Positions 35,572-45,057 of a stretch of DNA of 54,859 nucleotides are shown here, piece by piece. Positions within the stretch are counted from its first letter, which is position 1, and each line of letters starts with the position of its first letter. The DNA comes from Niabella sp. GTDB lineage: Bacteria > Bacteroidota > Bacteroidia > Chitinophagales > Chitinophagaceae. The position numbers and the translations under genes were made by a program. The notes beneath the pieces were generated by a model. The model did no database searches. It worked only from the letters and a program-made list of their open reading frames with translations, and was not told the DNA's origin. The stretch is taken from NCBI GenBank assembly GCA_027493055.1, contig JAPUDO010000089.1, positions 1 to 54,859 on the forward strand, given 5' to 3'.

Positions 35572-35775
35572 TCTGAACATCATTATCTGAAAACAAGCAT
35601 AATTGAATATTAAAATAGTATTAGTTTTTATTTCCGCTGCTATAATTGCTATTTTATTTATTATTTATATAATTGATTATTAATGATTAACGTTTTTTTC
35701 AATTCCTTCCTGTTTCTTTCCGCAAAAGTGTCGGTATTGAGTAACAAAGTAGTGGTTTTCCGGCCTTTATGAAGC

Positions 35776-35783
35776 TACTTTTG
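35776..35783 (+). promoter_or_regulatory. Candidate -7 box for the mannan-locus SusC gene
   Basis: TACTTTTG matches TAnnTTTG exactly, about 53 nt upstream of the preferred start at 35836. No matching -33 box is seen, as expected for a promoter needing an activator. The position argues against an upstream start at 35797. Confidence 0.35.
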
Positions 35784-35835
35784 TTTAACAAAATTTTTGA
35801 TTGCATTTCTTTTAAAGTCTTGTCAAAATCATTTT

Positions 35836-38800
35836 ATGAAAAAAATCTTCATTTTATTGCTCTGCCTTATACCCTGTTTTATCCAGGCCCAGAGCATACA
35901 GGTTTCGGGGAAAGTTACAGAAAAAGATGGCGCTCCTTTACAGGGCGTAACAGTGACGGCAGAAAGCGGTAGTGTAGCCGTTTCTGATGCCGAAGGGAAT
36001 TTTAGCATTTCGGCGGCCAGGAATGAGCAGTTAACATTTACGTACACCGGGATGAAAAGGCAGGTAATAAAGGTTACCGATGCTGTGATCAGCATCGTCA
36101 TGGAGAAAGAAGCCCTTGTGATGGATGATATTGTGGTTGTAGGTTACGGAACAATGAGAAAAAGCGACCTTACCGGGGCCATTTCTTCCATTAAGGGTAA
36201 CCAGCTTACCAAATTATCGGCTGTGGATATTAACCAATCATTGCAGGGAAAAGCCGCAGGGGTAAATGTTATCAACAATTCGGGCGAGCCTGGTGCCGGT
36301 ACTAAGATCCGTATTCGCGGTACAGGAAGTGTTAATAATTCAGATCCGCTTTACGTGGTAGATGGATTCCCTGTCAATGACATCAGCCACATCGCGCCTA
36401 ACGATGTAGAGTCTATCGAGATCTTAAAAGACGCCTCGGCGGTTGCCATTTACGGTTCGCGTGGCGCTAACGGTGTTATTATGGTTAAAACAAAAAAGGG
36501 AACCTATAATCAGAAAACACGCGTGAATGTAAATGTATTTGGCGGCGCCACGGAGATAGCCAAAAAAATCGACATGCTGAATGCCCATGAGTTTGCAACG
36601 CTTAAACTTGAGGCACTAAAAAACGCGAACCTCACGCCTTCGGTTGCCATGCAGTCGATCCTGGATTACGTGATCGCTAATAAAAGCGTAGGCACAAACT
36701 GGCAGGATGAAATTTTACAAACCGGCTATACCACAAACTATAATGTGAATGTATCAGGTGGTAGTGAAAAAAATAAGTTTGATATCGGCGGAACCTATTC
36801 CAAAGAAGAGGGCCTTGTTAAGAACACGTTCCTGGACAAATACATGGTTCATGTCAATAATGAATACAAGTTGGCAAAAAAAGTGGAGCTTGGCGTAAAT
36901 GCGGCGTTTACTACTTATAAGAAATCCGGAAACGATGGCGATTTCTATTCCGGCTCATTAACGCAGGCTTTGAAAGCAGATCCGGTTTCTGCAGCCTGGG
37001 ATAACTATACGAATGAGTTTGGGGAGATCTACTTCTCATACGGCAGAAACCCGGCTCAATCAGCTTATGAAAATAAATTCAGAAAAGGGGGTGATGACCG
37101 TATTATAGCCAATGCCTATATGCAGATCAATGACATTGGCATAAAAGGTTTGTCTTTCAGGGCGCAATATGGAAGGCAATATATATGGAGTAAATCGCGC
37201 AGTTACTACCCGGTTTATTATATAACAGCCGATCAGCAGAGGGATATAAGCAGCCTTACAGAAAGCCGGTCCGATAATATTTATTGGAATACCAATGAAT
37301 ACTTCTCTTATGTGAACACTTTTGGTAAACATAGCGTGAACGCTACATTGGGCGTGGAAGCTCAGAAATCATGGTCCAGCAATATGTACGCGAAAGTGTA
37401 CGATGTACCCGAAAACGAAGACCTGCGTTACCTGGGCATGTCGTCCAACAAAGAAACACTCGAAGTGTCGGGAGGTGCAGGCCATAACGCATTGTTATCT
37501 GGTTTTTTCAGGGCGAATTATAGTTTTGATAACCGCTACCTGTTCACCGGTACGTTTCGTGCGGACGGTAGCTCCAAGTTCAAAAAAAGATGGGGATATT
37601 TTCCATCATTCTCGTTGGGATGGAACATGATGTCAGAATCCTTTATGCAAGGTGTTCGTTTGAGCACTCCGGTTTCCACCTTAAAGCTTCGCGCAGGCTG
37701 GGGCCACGTGGGTAACCAGGCAAGTGCAGGTAATTTCGACTACCTGGCTTTGATGACAACCGGTTATACTGCTGTATTTGGCGGATCGCAGGTAGATGGC
37801 GCTATTCAGCAAAAACTGGCTAATGAAGAGTTGTCATGGGAAACCTCAGAACAAATCAACTTTGGAGTGGATTTTGGTTTCTTCCGTAACTCGTTAACTG
37901 GTTCGGTTGATTATTTTGTGCGCAACACCAACGACATGATACTCGATACCCCTATTCCAATATATGCCGGTATGTGGAGGCCTAAAACCAATGCCGGCTC
38001 CATCAAAAATAGTGGTGTGGAATTAATGCTGAATTATACCACCGATATTACACAGGATCTTTCGCTGAATACCGGTTTCAATATTTCTTTCATTAAAAAT
38101 AAAGTAACCTCTTTAGGGGGCGGCGAGCCGCTTTACGGGCAGTACTCCAAAACAGAGGAAGGAAAAGAAATGGCTTATTTCTATGGACTTCAGTCAGCCG
38201 GAATATTTAAATCGCAGGAGATGCTGGACGCTCATGTGGACAAAGACGGAAAACGTATTCAACCTAATGCAGGCCTGGGTGATGTAAAGTTTGTAGATCA
38301 GAACGGTGATGGTTTGATCGACCAAAATGACCGCATATATTTAGGTAGTGCGAATCCTGATTTTACCTATGGATTTTCACTTGCCGCTACATACAAACAA
38401 ATAGATCTGAACCTGTTCTTACAAGGTACAAAGGGTAATAAGATAGCTAATTATATGTACTCTGTAATGTACAGCACTAATATGAGGGAGTGGAGCAATG
38501 CTAAAAATATGATGAACCGCTGGACTCCTGATAATCCGAATTCAGACTTACCAAGAGTACATGCAGGTGATCCTAACCAGAATGACAGGTTTTCCAGCAG
38601 GTATGTGGAGGACGGGTCTTACGTGCGGCTGAGAACTATTCAGCTGGGATACACATTCTCTCATTTGTTCAGGAAAAGTACAGCCAGCAAAGCCCGCTTA
38701 TATATATCGGCGGATAATTTATGGACCAGGACAAAATATTCAGGCTTCAATCCTGAAATGGGCGACCTGTATGGTAATCCGCTGAACGCAGGGGTAGATA

Positions 38801-38856
38801 TGGCCTCTTATCCTACGCCCAGGGTATTTACTATCGGATGTAACTTAAACTTTTAA
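35836..38856 (+). CDS. SusC-like TonB-dependent outer-membrane transporter (mannan PUL)
   Basis: This 1006-residue importer has a signal peptide ending near FIQAQ and a carboxypeptidase-regulatory-like domain (ISVSGKVTEKDGAPLQGV-like, about 24-95). The linker is IVVVGYGT. The plug has PLYVVDGFPVNDISHIAPND and LKDASAVAIYGSRGANG, and the barrel ends in GCNLNF. The start at 35836 is chosen over 35797 because the signal peptide begins there and a promoter box lies at 35776. It opens the second locus and probably imports mannan oligosaccharides. The SusD start is 9 nt downstream. Confidence 0.95.
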   Translation: MKKIFILLLCLIPCFIQAQSIQVSGKVTEKDGAPLQGVTVTAESGSVAVSDAEGNFSISAARNEQLTFTYTGMKRQVIKVTDAVISIVMEKEALVMDDIVVVGYGTMRKSDLTGAISSIKGNQLTKLSAVDINQSLQGKAAGVNVINNSGEPGAGTKIRIRGTGSVNNSDPLYVVDGFPVNDISHIAPNDVESIEILKDASAVAIYGSRGANGVIMVKTKKGTYNQKTRVNVNVFGGATEIAKKIDMLNAHEFATLKLEALKNANLTPSVAMQSILDYVIANKSVGTNWQDEILQTGYTTNYNVNVSGGSEKNKFDIGGTYSKEEGLVKNTFLDKYMVHVNNEYKLAKKVELGVNAAFTTYKKSGNDGDFYSGSLTQALKADPVSAAWDNYTNEFGEIYFSYGRNPAQSAYENKFRKGGDDRIIANAYMQINDIGIKGLSFRAQYGRQYIWSKSRSYYPVYYITADQQRDISSLTESRSDNIYWNTNEYFSYVNTFGKHSVNATLGVEAQKSWSSNMYAKVYDVPENEDLRYLGMSSNKETLEVSGGAGHNALLSGFFRANYSFDNRYLFTGTFRADGSSKFKKRWGYFPSFSLGWNMMSESFMQGVRLSTPVSTLKLRAGWGHVGNQASAGNFDYLALMTTGYTAVFGGSQVDGAIQQKLANEELSWETSEQINFGVDFGFFRNSLTGSVDYFVRNTNDMILDTPIPIYAGMWRPKTNAGSIKNSGVELMLNYTTDITQDLSLNTGFNISFIKNKVTSLGGGEPLYGQYSKTEEGKEMAYFYGLQSAGIFKSQEMLDAHVDKDGKRIQPNAGLGDVKFVDQNGDGLIDQNDRIYLGSANPDFTYGFSLAATYKQIDLNLFLQGTKGNKIANYMYSVMYSTNMREWSNAKNMMNRWTPDNPNSDLPRVHAGDPNQNDRFSSRYVEDGSYVRLRTIQLGYTFSHLFRKSTASKARLYISADNLWTRTKYSGFNPEMGDLYGNPLNAGVDMASYPTPRVFTIGCNLNF

Positions 38857-38865
38857 TTGTCAGTC

Positions 38866-40530
38866 ATGAAAAAATATATATTATTATTAGTAGCATTATC
38901 AGCTACATTTTATTCCTGCAATAAGTTCCTCGATCTGAAGCCGCAGGGGCAGGAAAACAGCGGTAACTACATGAACACCCCCGAAAATGCGGTGAAAGTG
39001 ATCAATGCCATGTACGACCTGCTTTCTCAAACTGAAGGCCGTGGTCCCGATGGTATCTGGATGGCGCACCACTATGATTTTTTCTTTGGAAGCATTACAA
39101 CCGATGATGCGGTAAAAGGAAGTAATATGGCAGACTATGCCGAGCTTGCGGATATTGAGGATTACAGGGCACAGGTAGGTAATGGTGCCGCCCAGGCCTT
39201 CTGGATCCACGGTTTCTGGGGCGTGTCCCGCGCTAATTATGCCATCAAAAATTTACCGGATGCCACTATTAATCAGGATCTTAAAAACAGGTTATTAGGC
39301 GAAAGCTATTTCTTAAGGGCTTTTCACTATATATATTTATTGCATCATTTTGGTGGCGTGCCATTGTTTTCGGCCCCGCTCAATCCCTCGGAATTTGGCA
39401 GTTCCAAACGGGCTACTTTGCATGAGACTTTTGAATTTGTCAATGAAGATTTAAAGAAAGCTATAGAGCTATTGCCTGAAAAGAGCCAGTACAGCGCTGC
39501 GGATATGGGAAGAGCAACCAAAGGAGCAGCAAGAGCTTTTTTAGCCAAATCACTGATGTACCAGATTGGTATAGATGCGGAAAGCAACCACGGGTGGAAC
39601 GAAGTATATGAGCTTACACAGGCGATTATTACTTCGGGCGAATACAGCCTGGTACCCAACTATGCAACGCTTTGGGAATACGAGAATAAGAATACGTCAG
39701 AATCCATTTTTGAAGTGCAGGCTGCGGAAGGAACAGCAGCTGATGCACCGGGATCAGTTGGTACGGCCTTTTCATTATTCCAGGGAAACAGGGTTTCCAA
39801 TACAGATGCTTTTGCCGGCTGGGGATTTCATAACCCCACCCAAAACCTGGTAAATGCATTTCATTCCACTGACCCCCGCTTGTCAAGCACCGTATATGGT
39901 ATTGGGTTTAATGGTGAAATACTGTATGGAAAGCAAATGAAGTTTGACCGAACAGAACAGGGAAGCAACTATCTGAACAGGAAAGCAACATTGCCTTACA
40001 AACCTACACTTACCAAAGCGGCTAACAAAAATATCCTTTTAATGAGATATGCGGATGTATTGCTCATGCAGGCTGAAGCTGCTTATCATACAAACAAGGA
40101 AAACGAAGCGCGCCAGTATTTGAATATGGTCAGGGAAAGAGCCCGTAACAGTTCTTATTGCAAAGGCTATGTTAGCGGCGATGCAGAAGGGTACGTAATG
40201 CCGGTAAGCACGCCCGTCATTCCCAATGTAACAGCTTCGGGCGCCGCTTTGCTGGATGCGATTATTCTGGAAAGAAGGCTTGAGCTGGCAATGGAATCAA
40301 ACAGGATGTGGGATCTCATCCGTACAGGAAAGCTGACAGAGGCAGTGTCTAAAGCCAAGGATACTGAACGGGAAGGAGCCGGTGCAAATGATGAGGTAAG
40401 ACATCAGGGTATTGCAAGCCGCATACCAGCACATGCTATTACAGGAAAAGATGGCAAGCCCATTCCGGTATTACCTATTCCGCTAAATGAAGTGCAAAGC
40501 TGGGGATTAACGCAGAACCCCAATTATTAA
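38866..40530 (+). CDS. SusD-like surface glycan-binding lipoprotein (mannan PUL)
   Basis: This 554-residue SusD/RagB protein has lipobox FYSC followed by NKFLDLKPQG. The ESYFLRAFHYIYLLHHFGG helix and the LERRLELAMESNRMWDLIRTG signature are typical. The ATG at 38866 is preferred over an upstream TTG at 38857, which would only add three residues before the signal peptide. It is 9 nt from SusC and 67 nt from the next surface lipoprotein, so these three are a surface capture unit for the mannan locus. Confidence 0.95.
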   Translation: MKKYILLLVALSATFYSCNKFLDLKPQGQENSGNYMNTPENAVKVINAMYDLLSQTEGRGPDGIWMAHHYDFFFGSITTDDAVKGSNMADYAELADIEDYRAQVGNGAAQAFWIHGFWGVSRANYAIKNLPDATINQDLKNRLLGESYFLRAFHYIYLLHHFGGVPLFSAPLNPSEFGSSKRATLHETFEFVNEDLKKAIELLPEKSQYSAADMGRATKGAARAFLAKSLMYQIGIDAESNHGWNEVYELTQAIITSGEYSLVPNYATLWEYENKNTSESIFEVQAAEGTAADAPGSVGTAFSLFQGNRVSNTDAFAGWGFHNPTQNLVNAFHSTDPRLSSTVYGIGFNGEILYGKQMKFDRTEQGSNYLNRKATLPYKPTLTKAANKNILLMRYADVLLMQAEAAYHTNKENEARQYLNMVRERARNSSYCKGYVSGDAEGYVMPVSTPVIPNVTASGAALLDAIILERRLELAMESNRMWDLIRTGKLTEAVSKAKDTEREGAGANDEVRHQGIASRIPAHAITGKDGKPIPVLPIPLNEVQSWGLTQNPNY

Positions 40531-40597
40531 ATCAAACGCAAGGAGTACATAAATGAGCAAAGACCTCATGCTTCATAACTCAATAAAAAATATACAG

Positions 40598-42307
40598 ATG
40601 AAAAGTTACTTTAATATAAAATGGTATTTTCTGGGTATTACCTGGTTGCTGTTGGGATTGGGCTGCCAGAGGGCAGGCTTTTCGGAAGACTATGATATAT
40701 CGCTGCCTGTTTCACGGGTAATTGATTTTAATCCAAAAACAGAAGTAGTAGGTGGTACCGTTACCCTGTACGGTGAAAATCTGGATGTCGTTAATTTTCT
40801 GGCTATAGGTAACGCTACCTGCGAAATTGTAAGCCAGGAATCCGATAAGCTGGTGTTTAAGGTTTCCAGGACTGCAGAAACAGGCGCTATTACTATCAGG
40901 AATAAATTTAAAAGGGAATTTACCTCTGACGAAAAATTCACACCCAAATACCTCGATGTAACCATATCGAGCTGGCCTAAGGAAATAGAAAAAGGTAAGA
41001 CTTTTAATATAGGAGGTACTAATGCGGATATGATTGAGTCAGTAAGATTGGGAACCGTAAAAGTTTCCAAAGCCGCTGCTACTCAAACTACTGCCACTTT
41101 TGCCACCGCCAACCTGGAGCTTCCTGAAAGCGGGATACTGACTGTTGTTACAAAAACAGGTCAAACACTTACCTCACCGGTGATACAGGTTATTGCACCA
41201 AGAGATACTTATATTCCTGAACCTACAATAATGCTGTTCGACTTTGACGGAACAGAACCAACAATCGGAACAGGAAATGCCACAGGAGCCGGAGCCGCAT
41301 TTACTGCCGGTAAAAACCTGGGCGGCATAACGCCAATGATAGGAAGCTATTATTCAGTTATAGCCCCATTAGGTAACGGCTGGAATGGTAACTACCAGTT
41401 CCTGCACGCCACAAACGGTGGTAAAGGATTTGATCTTTCCAACTACCACAAACCATATATTACCTTCCTGGTTAATACAAATGGCAAGCAAGGGTATTTT
41501 AACCCGGCGCTCACAATTAACGGCAGTGAATCTGACAAACATTTCACAGGGCAGGATGGCGAATACACCGATAATTACAAGATCAAAACCAATGGGTGGG
41601 AATGGCGTTCTTACGATCTTGAAAAGATGGGCTTTGGAGATGTAAAGACTAAAATTGATAAGATAACCCTGTTTATCCGGGGTGGTAATGTGGGTAACGG
41701 CAATACAGAAGCGTTTGAGCTGCATATAGACCAGGTAATGATCACTGACGGGCCGTTAAATCCGATAGTAGCCTTCGACTTTGAAACAATGCCGCCATTT
41801 AGCGGAGGCAGTGCTACACTTAATGGAGGAACAGGGTTTGCCGCTGCAGGGCAGGGCGTTGGTTATCTCACAGTTAAGGCAGCCAATACAGGAACATGGA
41901 GCGGAAAGGGCACTGTAACTAAAGCCGGTAATGATGGAGCTAAGTATGAAGCAAACAAAACGTTCTATATAAACTACCTTGTCAATACAGGAAACGATGG
42001 TGCGCAAGGCTACTTCCAGCTGATATTTGAACAGCCGGGAGGAACAAAATTGGGTATGCACTTTAAAGGCAGTAACCCGTATAAAGATGATTATAAGTTC
42101 GCCAATACGGCAGGCAAATGGGTTTGGCGGTCTTACAGGATAGATCCCGATGGACTGGAAAACTGGGGAAGTGTTCCCTCACTCAACCTGGCTGCGCCAT
42201 TCACATTGTCGGTTGATTTCACTTCGGGAAATGTTTCGGGAAAGTATGAAACAAACGTGGACTATGTTATCCTCACAAGTGTTCCGTTAGATACAAGTAT
42301 TCAATAG
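40598..42307 (+). CDS. Surface glycan-binding lipoprotein with TIG domains and two tandem binding modules
   Basis: This 569-residue protein takes the SusE/SGBP position after SusD. A lipobox LGLGC follows a hydrophobic helix; the start at 40598 is chosen because the signal begins there (40553 is an alternative). Two IPT/TIG-like Ig domains span roughly residues 35-205. Two homologous beta-sandwich modules follow (about 210-385 and 390-560), sharing FDFDG/FDFET openings, FLVNT/YLVNT strands and WEWRSYDL/WVWRSYRI segments. The modules probably hold mannan chains at the surface. A terminator at 42319 separates this gene from the enzymes downstream. Confidence 0.85.
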   Translation: MKSYFNIKWYFLGITWLLLGLGCQRAGFSEDYDISLPVSRVIDFNPKTEVVGGTVTLYGENLDVVNFLAIGNATCEIVSQESDKLVFKVSRTAETGAITIRNKFKREFTSDEKFTPKYLDVTISSWPKEIEKGKTFNIGGTNADMIESVRLGTVKVSKAAATQTTATFATANLELPESGILTVVTKTGQTLTSPVIQVIAPRDTYIPEPTIMLFDFDGTEPTIGTGNATGAGAAFTAGKNLGGITPMIGSYYSVIAPLGNGWNGNYQFLHATNGGKGFDLSNYHKPYITFLVNTNGKQGYFNPALTINGSESDKHFTGQDGEYTDNYKIKTNGWEWRSYDLEKMGFGDVKTKIDKITLFIRGGNVGNGNTEAFELHIDQVMITDGPLNPIVAFDFETMPPFSGGSATLNGGTGFAAAGQGVGYLTVKAANTGTWSGKGTVTKAGNDGAKYEANKTFYINYLVNTGNDGAQGYFQLIFEQPGGTKLGMHFKGSNPYKDDYKFANTAGKWVWRSYRIDPDGLENWGSVPSLNLAAPFTLSVDFTSGNVSGKYETNVDYVILTSVPLDTSIQ

Positions 42308-42318
42308 GCAATCAATAA

Positions 42319-42350
42319 AAGGGTAAGCCTGTTAAGGCTTCCCTTTTTTT
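42319..42350 (+). terminator. Intra-locus terminator after the glycan-binding protein
   Basis: AAGGG-t-AAGCC (42319-42329) pairs with GGCTTCCCTT (42336-42345), with one bulged base. A T-run follows. It should stop or reduce transcription between the binding proteins and the enzyme genes. Confidence 0.85.
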
Positions 42351-42421
42351 CTGATTACTGATGCTATAAATAGTAAGAACTGGTTTTATTGAAGTTAATG
42401 AAAATTACCGGCGGCATTTAT

Positions 42422-43927
42422 ATGAGAAGGATTCCATTATTCGTTACCATTGTGTTCTGTTTCTTAACTGTGTTTGTACATGCAGTAGAAACGGAAGGAT
42501 ATGTCTTTATAGACCTGAACAAAAACGGCGTCAGGGATAAAGGAGAAAAGGGACTGCCAGGTATAGCAGTATCTGATCAGAAAACAATAGTGATTACAAA
42601 CAGGGATGGTAAGTATCGTATAAATACAGAGCCCGGAAACTTCATATTTGTAATCAAGCCTGCGGGGTATGATTTTGCCGGTACGAAGGCAAACGGCAAG
42701 GGCTTTTATAAAAAAGCGGAAACAGGTGGTCCGATTGATTTTGCATTAACGCCCAAAAAAGTAAAAACAAAATTTACCGCTTTAATGATCGGTGATCCTC
42801 AAATGAGAGGCGAAAAGCCATTAAATGCTTTCCAGGAAGATATTGTTACCGAATTGTTATATAATGAGGCTGATTTTGCCTGCGTTTTAGGCGATATAGC
42901 AGATAATGATCTTTCCATTTACCCCCGGGAAAAGGAAATGATAGAGCAGTTGCCTTACCCCGTGTATCATGTATTTGGTAATCATGATATTGATGAACAG
43001 GCTGTGACCGCAAAAGAGGCTTCCGGTGTTTTTTCGCAATACTACGGACCGGATTATTTTTCCTTTAACGAAGGAGCGGTTCATTTTGTGGTATTGAACA
43101 ATATCGTATATCACGGCTGGGATCAGGGGGGCAATAAACGGGGAGATTACTTTGGAGGTTTGCCTGATCCGCAATATAAATGGTTGGAAAAAGATCTGAA
43201 CCAGGTGGCTGACGACAAGCTGGTAGTGGTAATGAGCCATATCCCGTTCCTGGAAAATTATACTGATAAAGCTTCTATTGCCAGGTTATTTTCTTTATTG
43301 GAAAAACGTTCCCATTCGCTGCTGTTATCCGGTCATTTGCATTACGTGGAGAATCAGTTTTTGAATAAAGATAGTTATTGGACGGGAAAGCAGCCCGTTC
43401 AATCACTTACCGTTGGCGCTGCCTGTGGTTCGTGGTGGACAGGGCCTTTGGATGAGCGTGGCCTGCCCGTAGCTAGCTGCATAGATGGGGCGCCCAACGG
43501 GTATTTCAGATTCGATTTTGATGGGAATAAGTACAACTATTATTTTGTTCCGGCCAATCACAGAAGCGATTTTCAGATGAGGATCATGCTGTCATCAGAT
43601 TCATTGAAAGCAGGTGATCTTTCGGGCGAATTTTTGTCCGTTAATGTTTTTGCAGCAAGCCCGCAGGCAAAGGTTTTGGTACAAATTAATGAGGCTGCTC
43701 CTGTTTTGGCTGATAATTATACCGGCAATGATCCTTTCATCCAAAGCACTTATCAGCTGCGATACAACTTTGATAACTGGAAGCCAAAGCTTCAACCCAC
43801 CAGTCATTTGTGGAAGCTGGAATTGCCCATGTCTTTAAGTCCGGGTCTGCATAAGGTAAAAGTAACGGCCACAGATGTTGATGGAAAAAACTATGAAGGA
43901 TTCAAACTGTTTAATGTAAAAAAATAA
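42422..43927 (+). CDS. Secreted calcineurin-like metallophosphoesterase
   Basis: The 501-residue protein has a signal peptide (FVTIVFCFLTVFVHA) and an N-terminal beta-sandwich (about 25-110) of the Metallophos_N kind with DLNKNGVRDKGEKGL. The catalytic domain carries the full metal set: Asp125 in GDPQ, GDIADND, GNHD (Asn187-Asp189), SHIPF and SGHLH. A C-terminal beta domain follows (about 350-500). It could remove phosphate from a phosphorylated glycan or scavenge phosphate in the periplasm. It starts the enzyme operon and lies 7 nt upstream of the first GH26 gene. A start at 42389 is also possible. Substrate unknown. Confidence 0.85.
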   Translation: MRRIPLFVTIVFCFLTVFVHAVETEGYVFIDLNKNGVRDKGEKGLPGIAVSDQKTIVITNRDGKYRINTEPGNFIFVIKPAGYDFAGTKANGKGFYKKAETGGPIDFALTPKKVKTKFTALMIGDPQMRGEKPLNAFQEDIVTELLYNEADFACVLGDIADNDLSIYPREKEMIEQLPYPVYHVFGNHDIDEQAVTAKEASGVFSQYYGPDYFSFNEGAVHFVVLNNIVYHGWDQGGNKRGDYFGGLPDPQYKWLEKDLNQVADDKLVVVMSHIPFLENYTDKASIARLFSLLEKRSHSLLLSGHLHYVENQFLNKDSYWTGKQPVQSLTVGAACGSWWTGPLDERGLPVASCIDGAPNGYFRFDFDGNKYNYYFVPANHRSDFQMRIMLSSDSLKAGDLSGEFLSVNVFAASPQAKVLVQINEAAPVLADNYTGNDPFIQSTYQLRYNFDNWKPKLQPTSHLWKLELPMSLSPGLHKVKVTATDVDGKNYEGFKLFNVKK

Positions 43928-43934
43928 ATATTGG

Positions 43935-45050
43935 ATGAAGCGGTTGATGAACATATTTTGTTTGGCAGGTATGATGTTGCTGGTTTCTTTTGCAGGACAG
44001 GGGCAACGGCTGAATGATGCAAAAGCTACCGTTCAGACAAAAGCATTTTACAAAAACTTAATGTCCCTGCAGGGGAAGAAAATATTGTTTGGTCACCAGG
44101 ATGCTACAGCTTATGGTATTGCCTGGAAGTATGAAAAAAATCAGTCCGATGTTAAAAAAGTGACAGGCGATTTTCCGGCCGTTTATGGTTGGGAACTGGG
44201 ACACCTGGAGCTGGGCGATTCAACAAGTATAGATGATGTCCGTTTTTCAAAGATCAGGCAATTGATACTGGAAGCTTACGCCAGGGGTGGCGTAAATACG
44301 ATCAGCTGGCATTTAAAAAATCCGTTAACAGGCGGCAGCTCCTGGGATGTATCTTCCGGCGAAGTAGTAAGATCAATTTTGCCGGGAGGAGAAAAGCATG
44401 AATTGTATAAAATATGGCTGAACAGATTAGCTGCTTTTTTCAATAGTCTCAAAACTCCGTCTGGTGTGCTGGTACCTGTTTTATTCAGGCCATTTCATGA
44501 ACATACGGGCAGCTGGTTTTGGTGGGGGCAAAAACTATGTTCCCGCGAAGAGTATATATCGCTGTACCGCTTTACCGTAACATATTTGAGGGATGTAAAG
44601 AAAGTGCACCACCTAATCTATATCTATTCACCGGATTATGTAGCGGATGAGGCAGCTTATTTTGGCCGGTACCCAGGCGATCAGTATGTGGATATCCTGG
44701 GACAGGATTTATACCACAGGGGAGGTGAGGAAACGGCTGCTCAATATATCTCTGACGTGCAACGCGTAATGAGAATGTTGCAACAGTATTCAAAAGAACA
44801 TAAAAAACTTTTTGTGTTTAGCGAAACAGGCGCCGATCAGATCCCGATGAAAAACTGGTTTACAGAGGTATTGTATAAGGCTATTAGTGAATATAAACCC
44901 GTATATGTTTTGGTATGGCGTAACGCATACGAAAATCCTGTACATTTTTATGCGCCTTTCCCGGGTCATCCGGCTTGTAGCAACTTTATCCGGTTTAGCA
45001 AATTACCGGATGTTGTTTTTCAAAAAAAGATTTCTTCAATGTATAAATAG
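43935..45050 (+). CDS. GH26 beta-mannanase (soluble, periplasmic)
   Basis: This 371-residue enzyme has a signal peptide without lipobox (ending near GQGQ) and a single GH26 catalytic domain. The acid/base is Glu189 in RPFHEHTGSWFWWG and the nucleophile is Glu297 in FSETGAD. The N-terminal ILFGHQDATAYG segment is typical. Compared with the second GH26, it has no binding module. It may act on oligosaccharides in the periplasm, perhaps releasing mannobiose. It is placed 7 nt before the GH43 gene and 7 nt after the phosphoesterase gene. Confidence 0.92.
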   Translation: MKRLMNIFCLAGMMLLVSFAGQGQRLNDAKATVQTKAFYKNLMSLQGKKILFGHQDATAYGIAWKYEKNQSDVKKVTGDFPAVYGWELGHLELGDSTSIDDVRFSKIRQLILEAYARGGVNTISWHLKNPLTGGSSWDVSSGEVVRSILPGGEKHELYKIWLNRLAAFFNSLKTPSGVLVPVLFRPFHEHTGSWFWWGQKLCSREEYISLYRFTVTYLRDVKKVHHLIYIYSPDYVADEAAYFGRYPGDQYVDILGQDLYHRGGEETAAQYISDVQRVMRMLQQYSKEHKKLFVFSETGADQIPMKNWFTEVLYKAISEYKPVYVLVWRNAYENPVHFYAPFPGHPACSNFIRFSKLPDVVFQKKISSMYK

Positions 45051-45057
45051 AGCTGAA

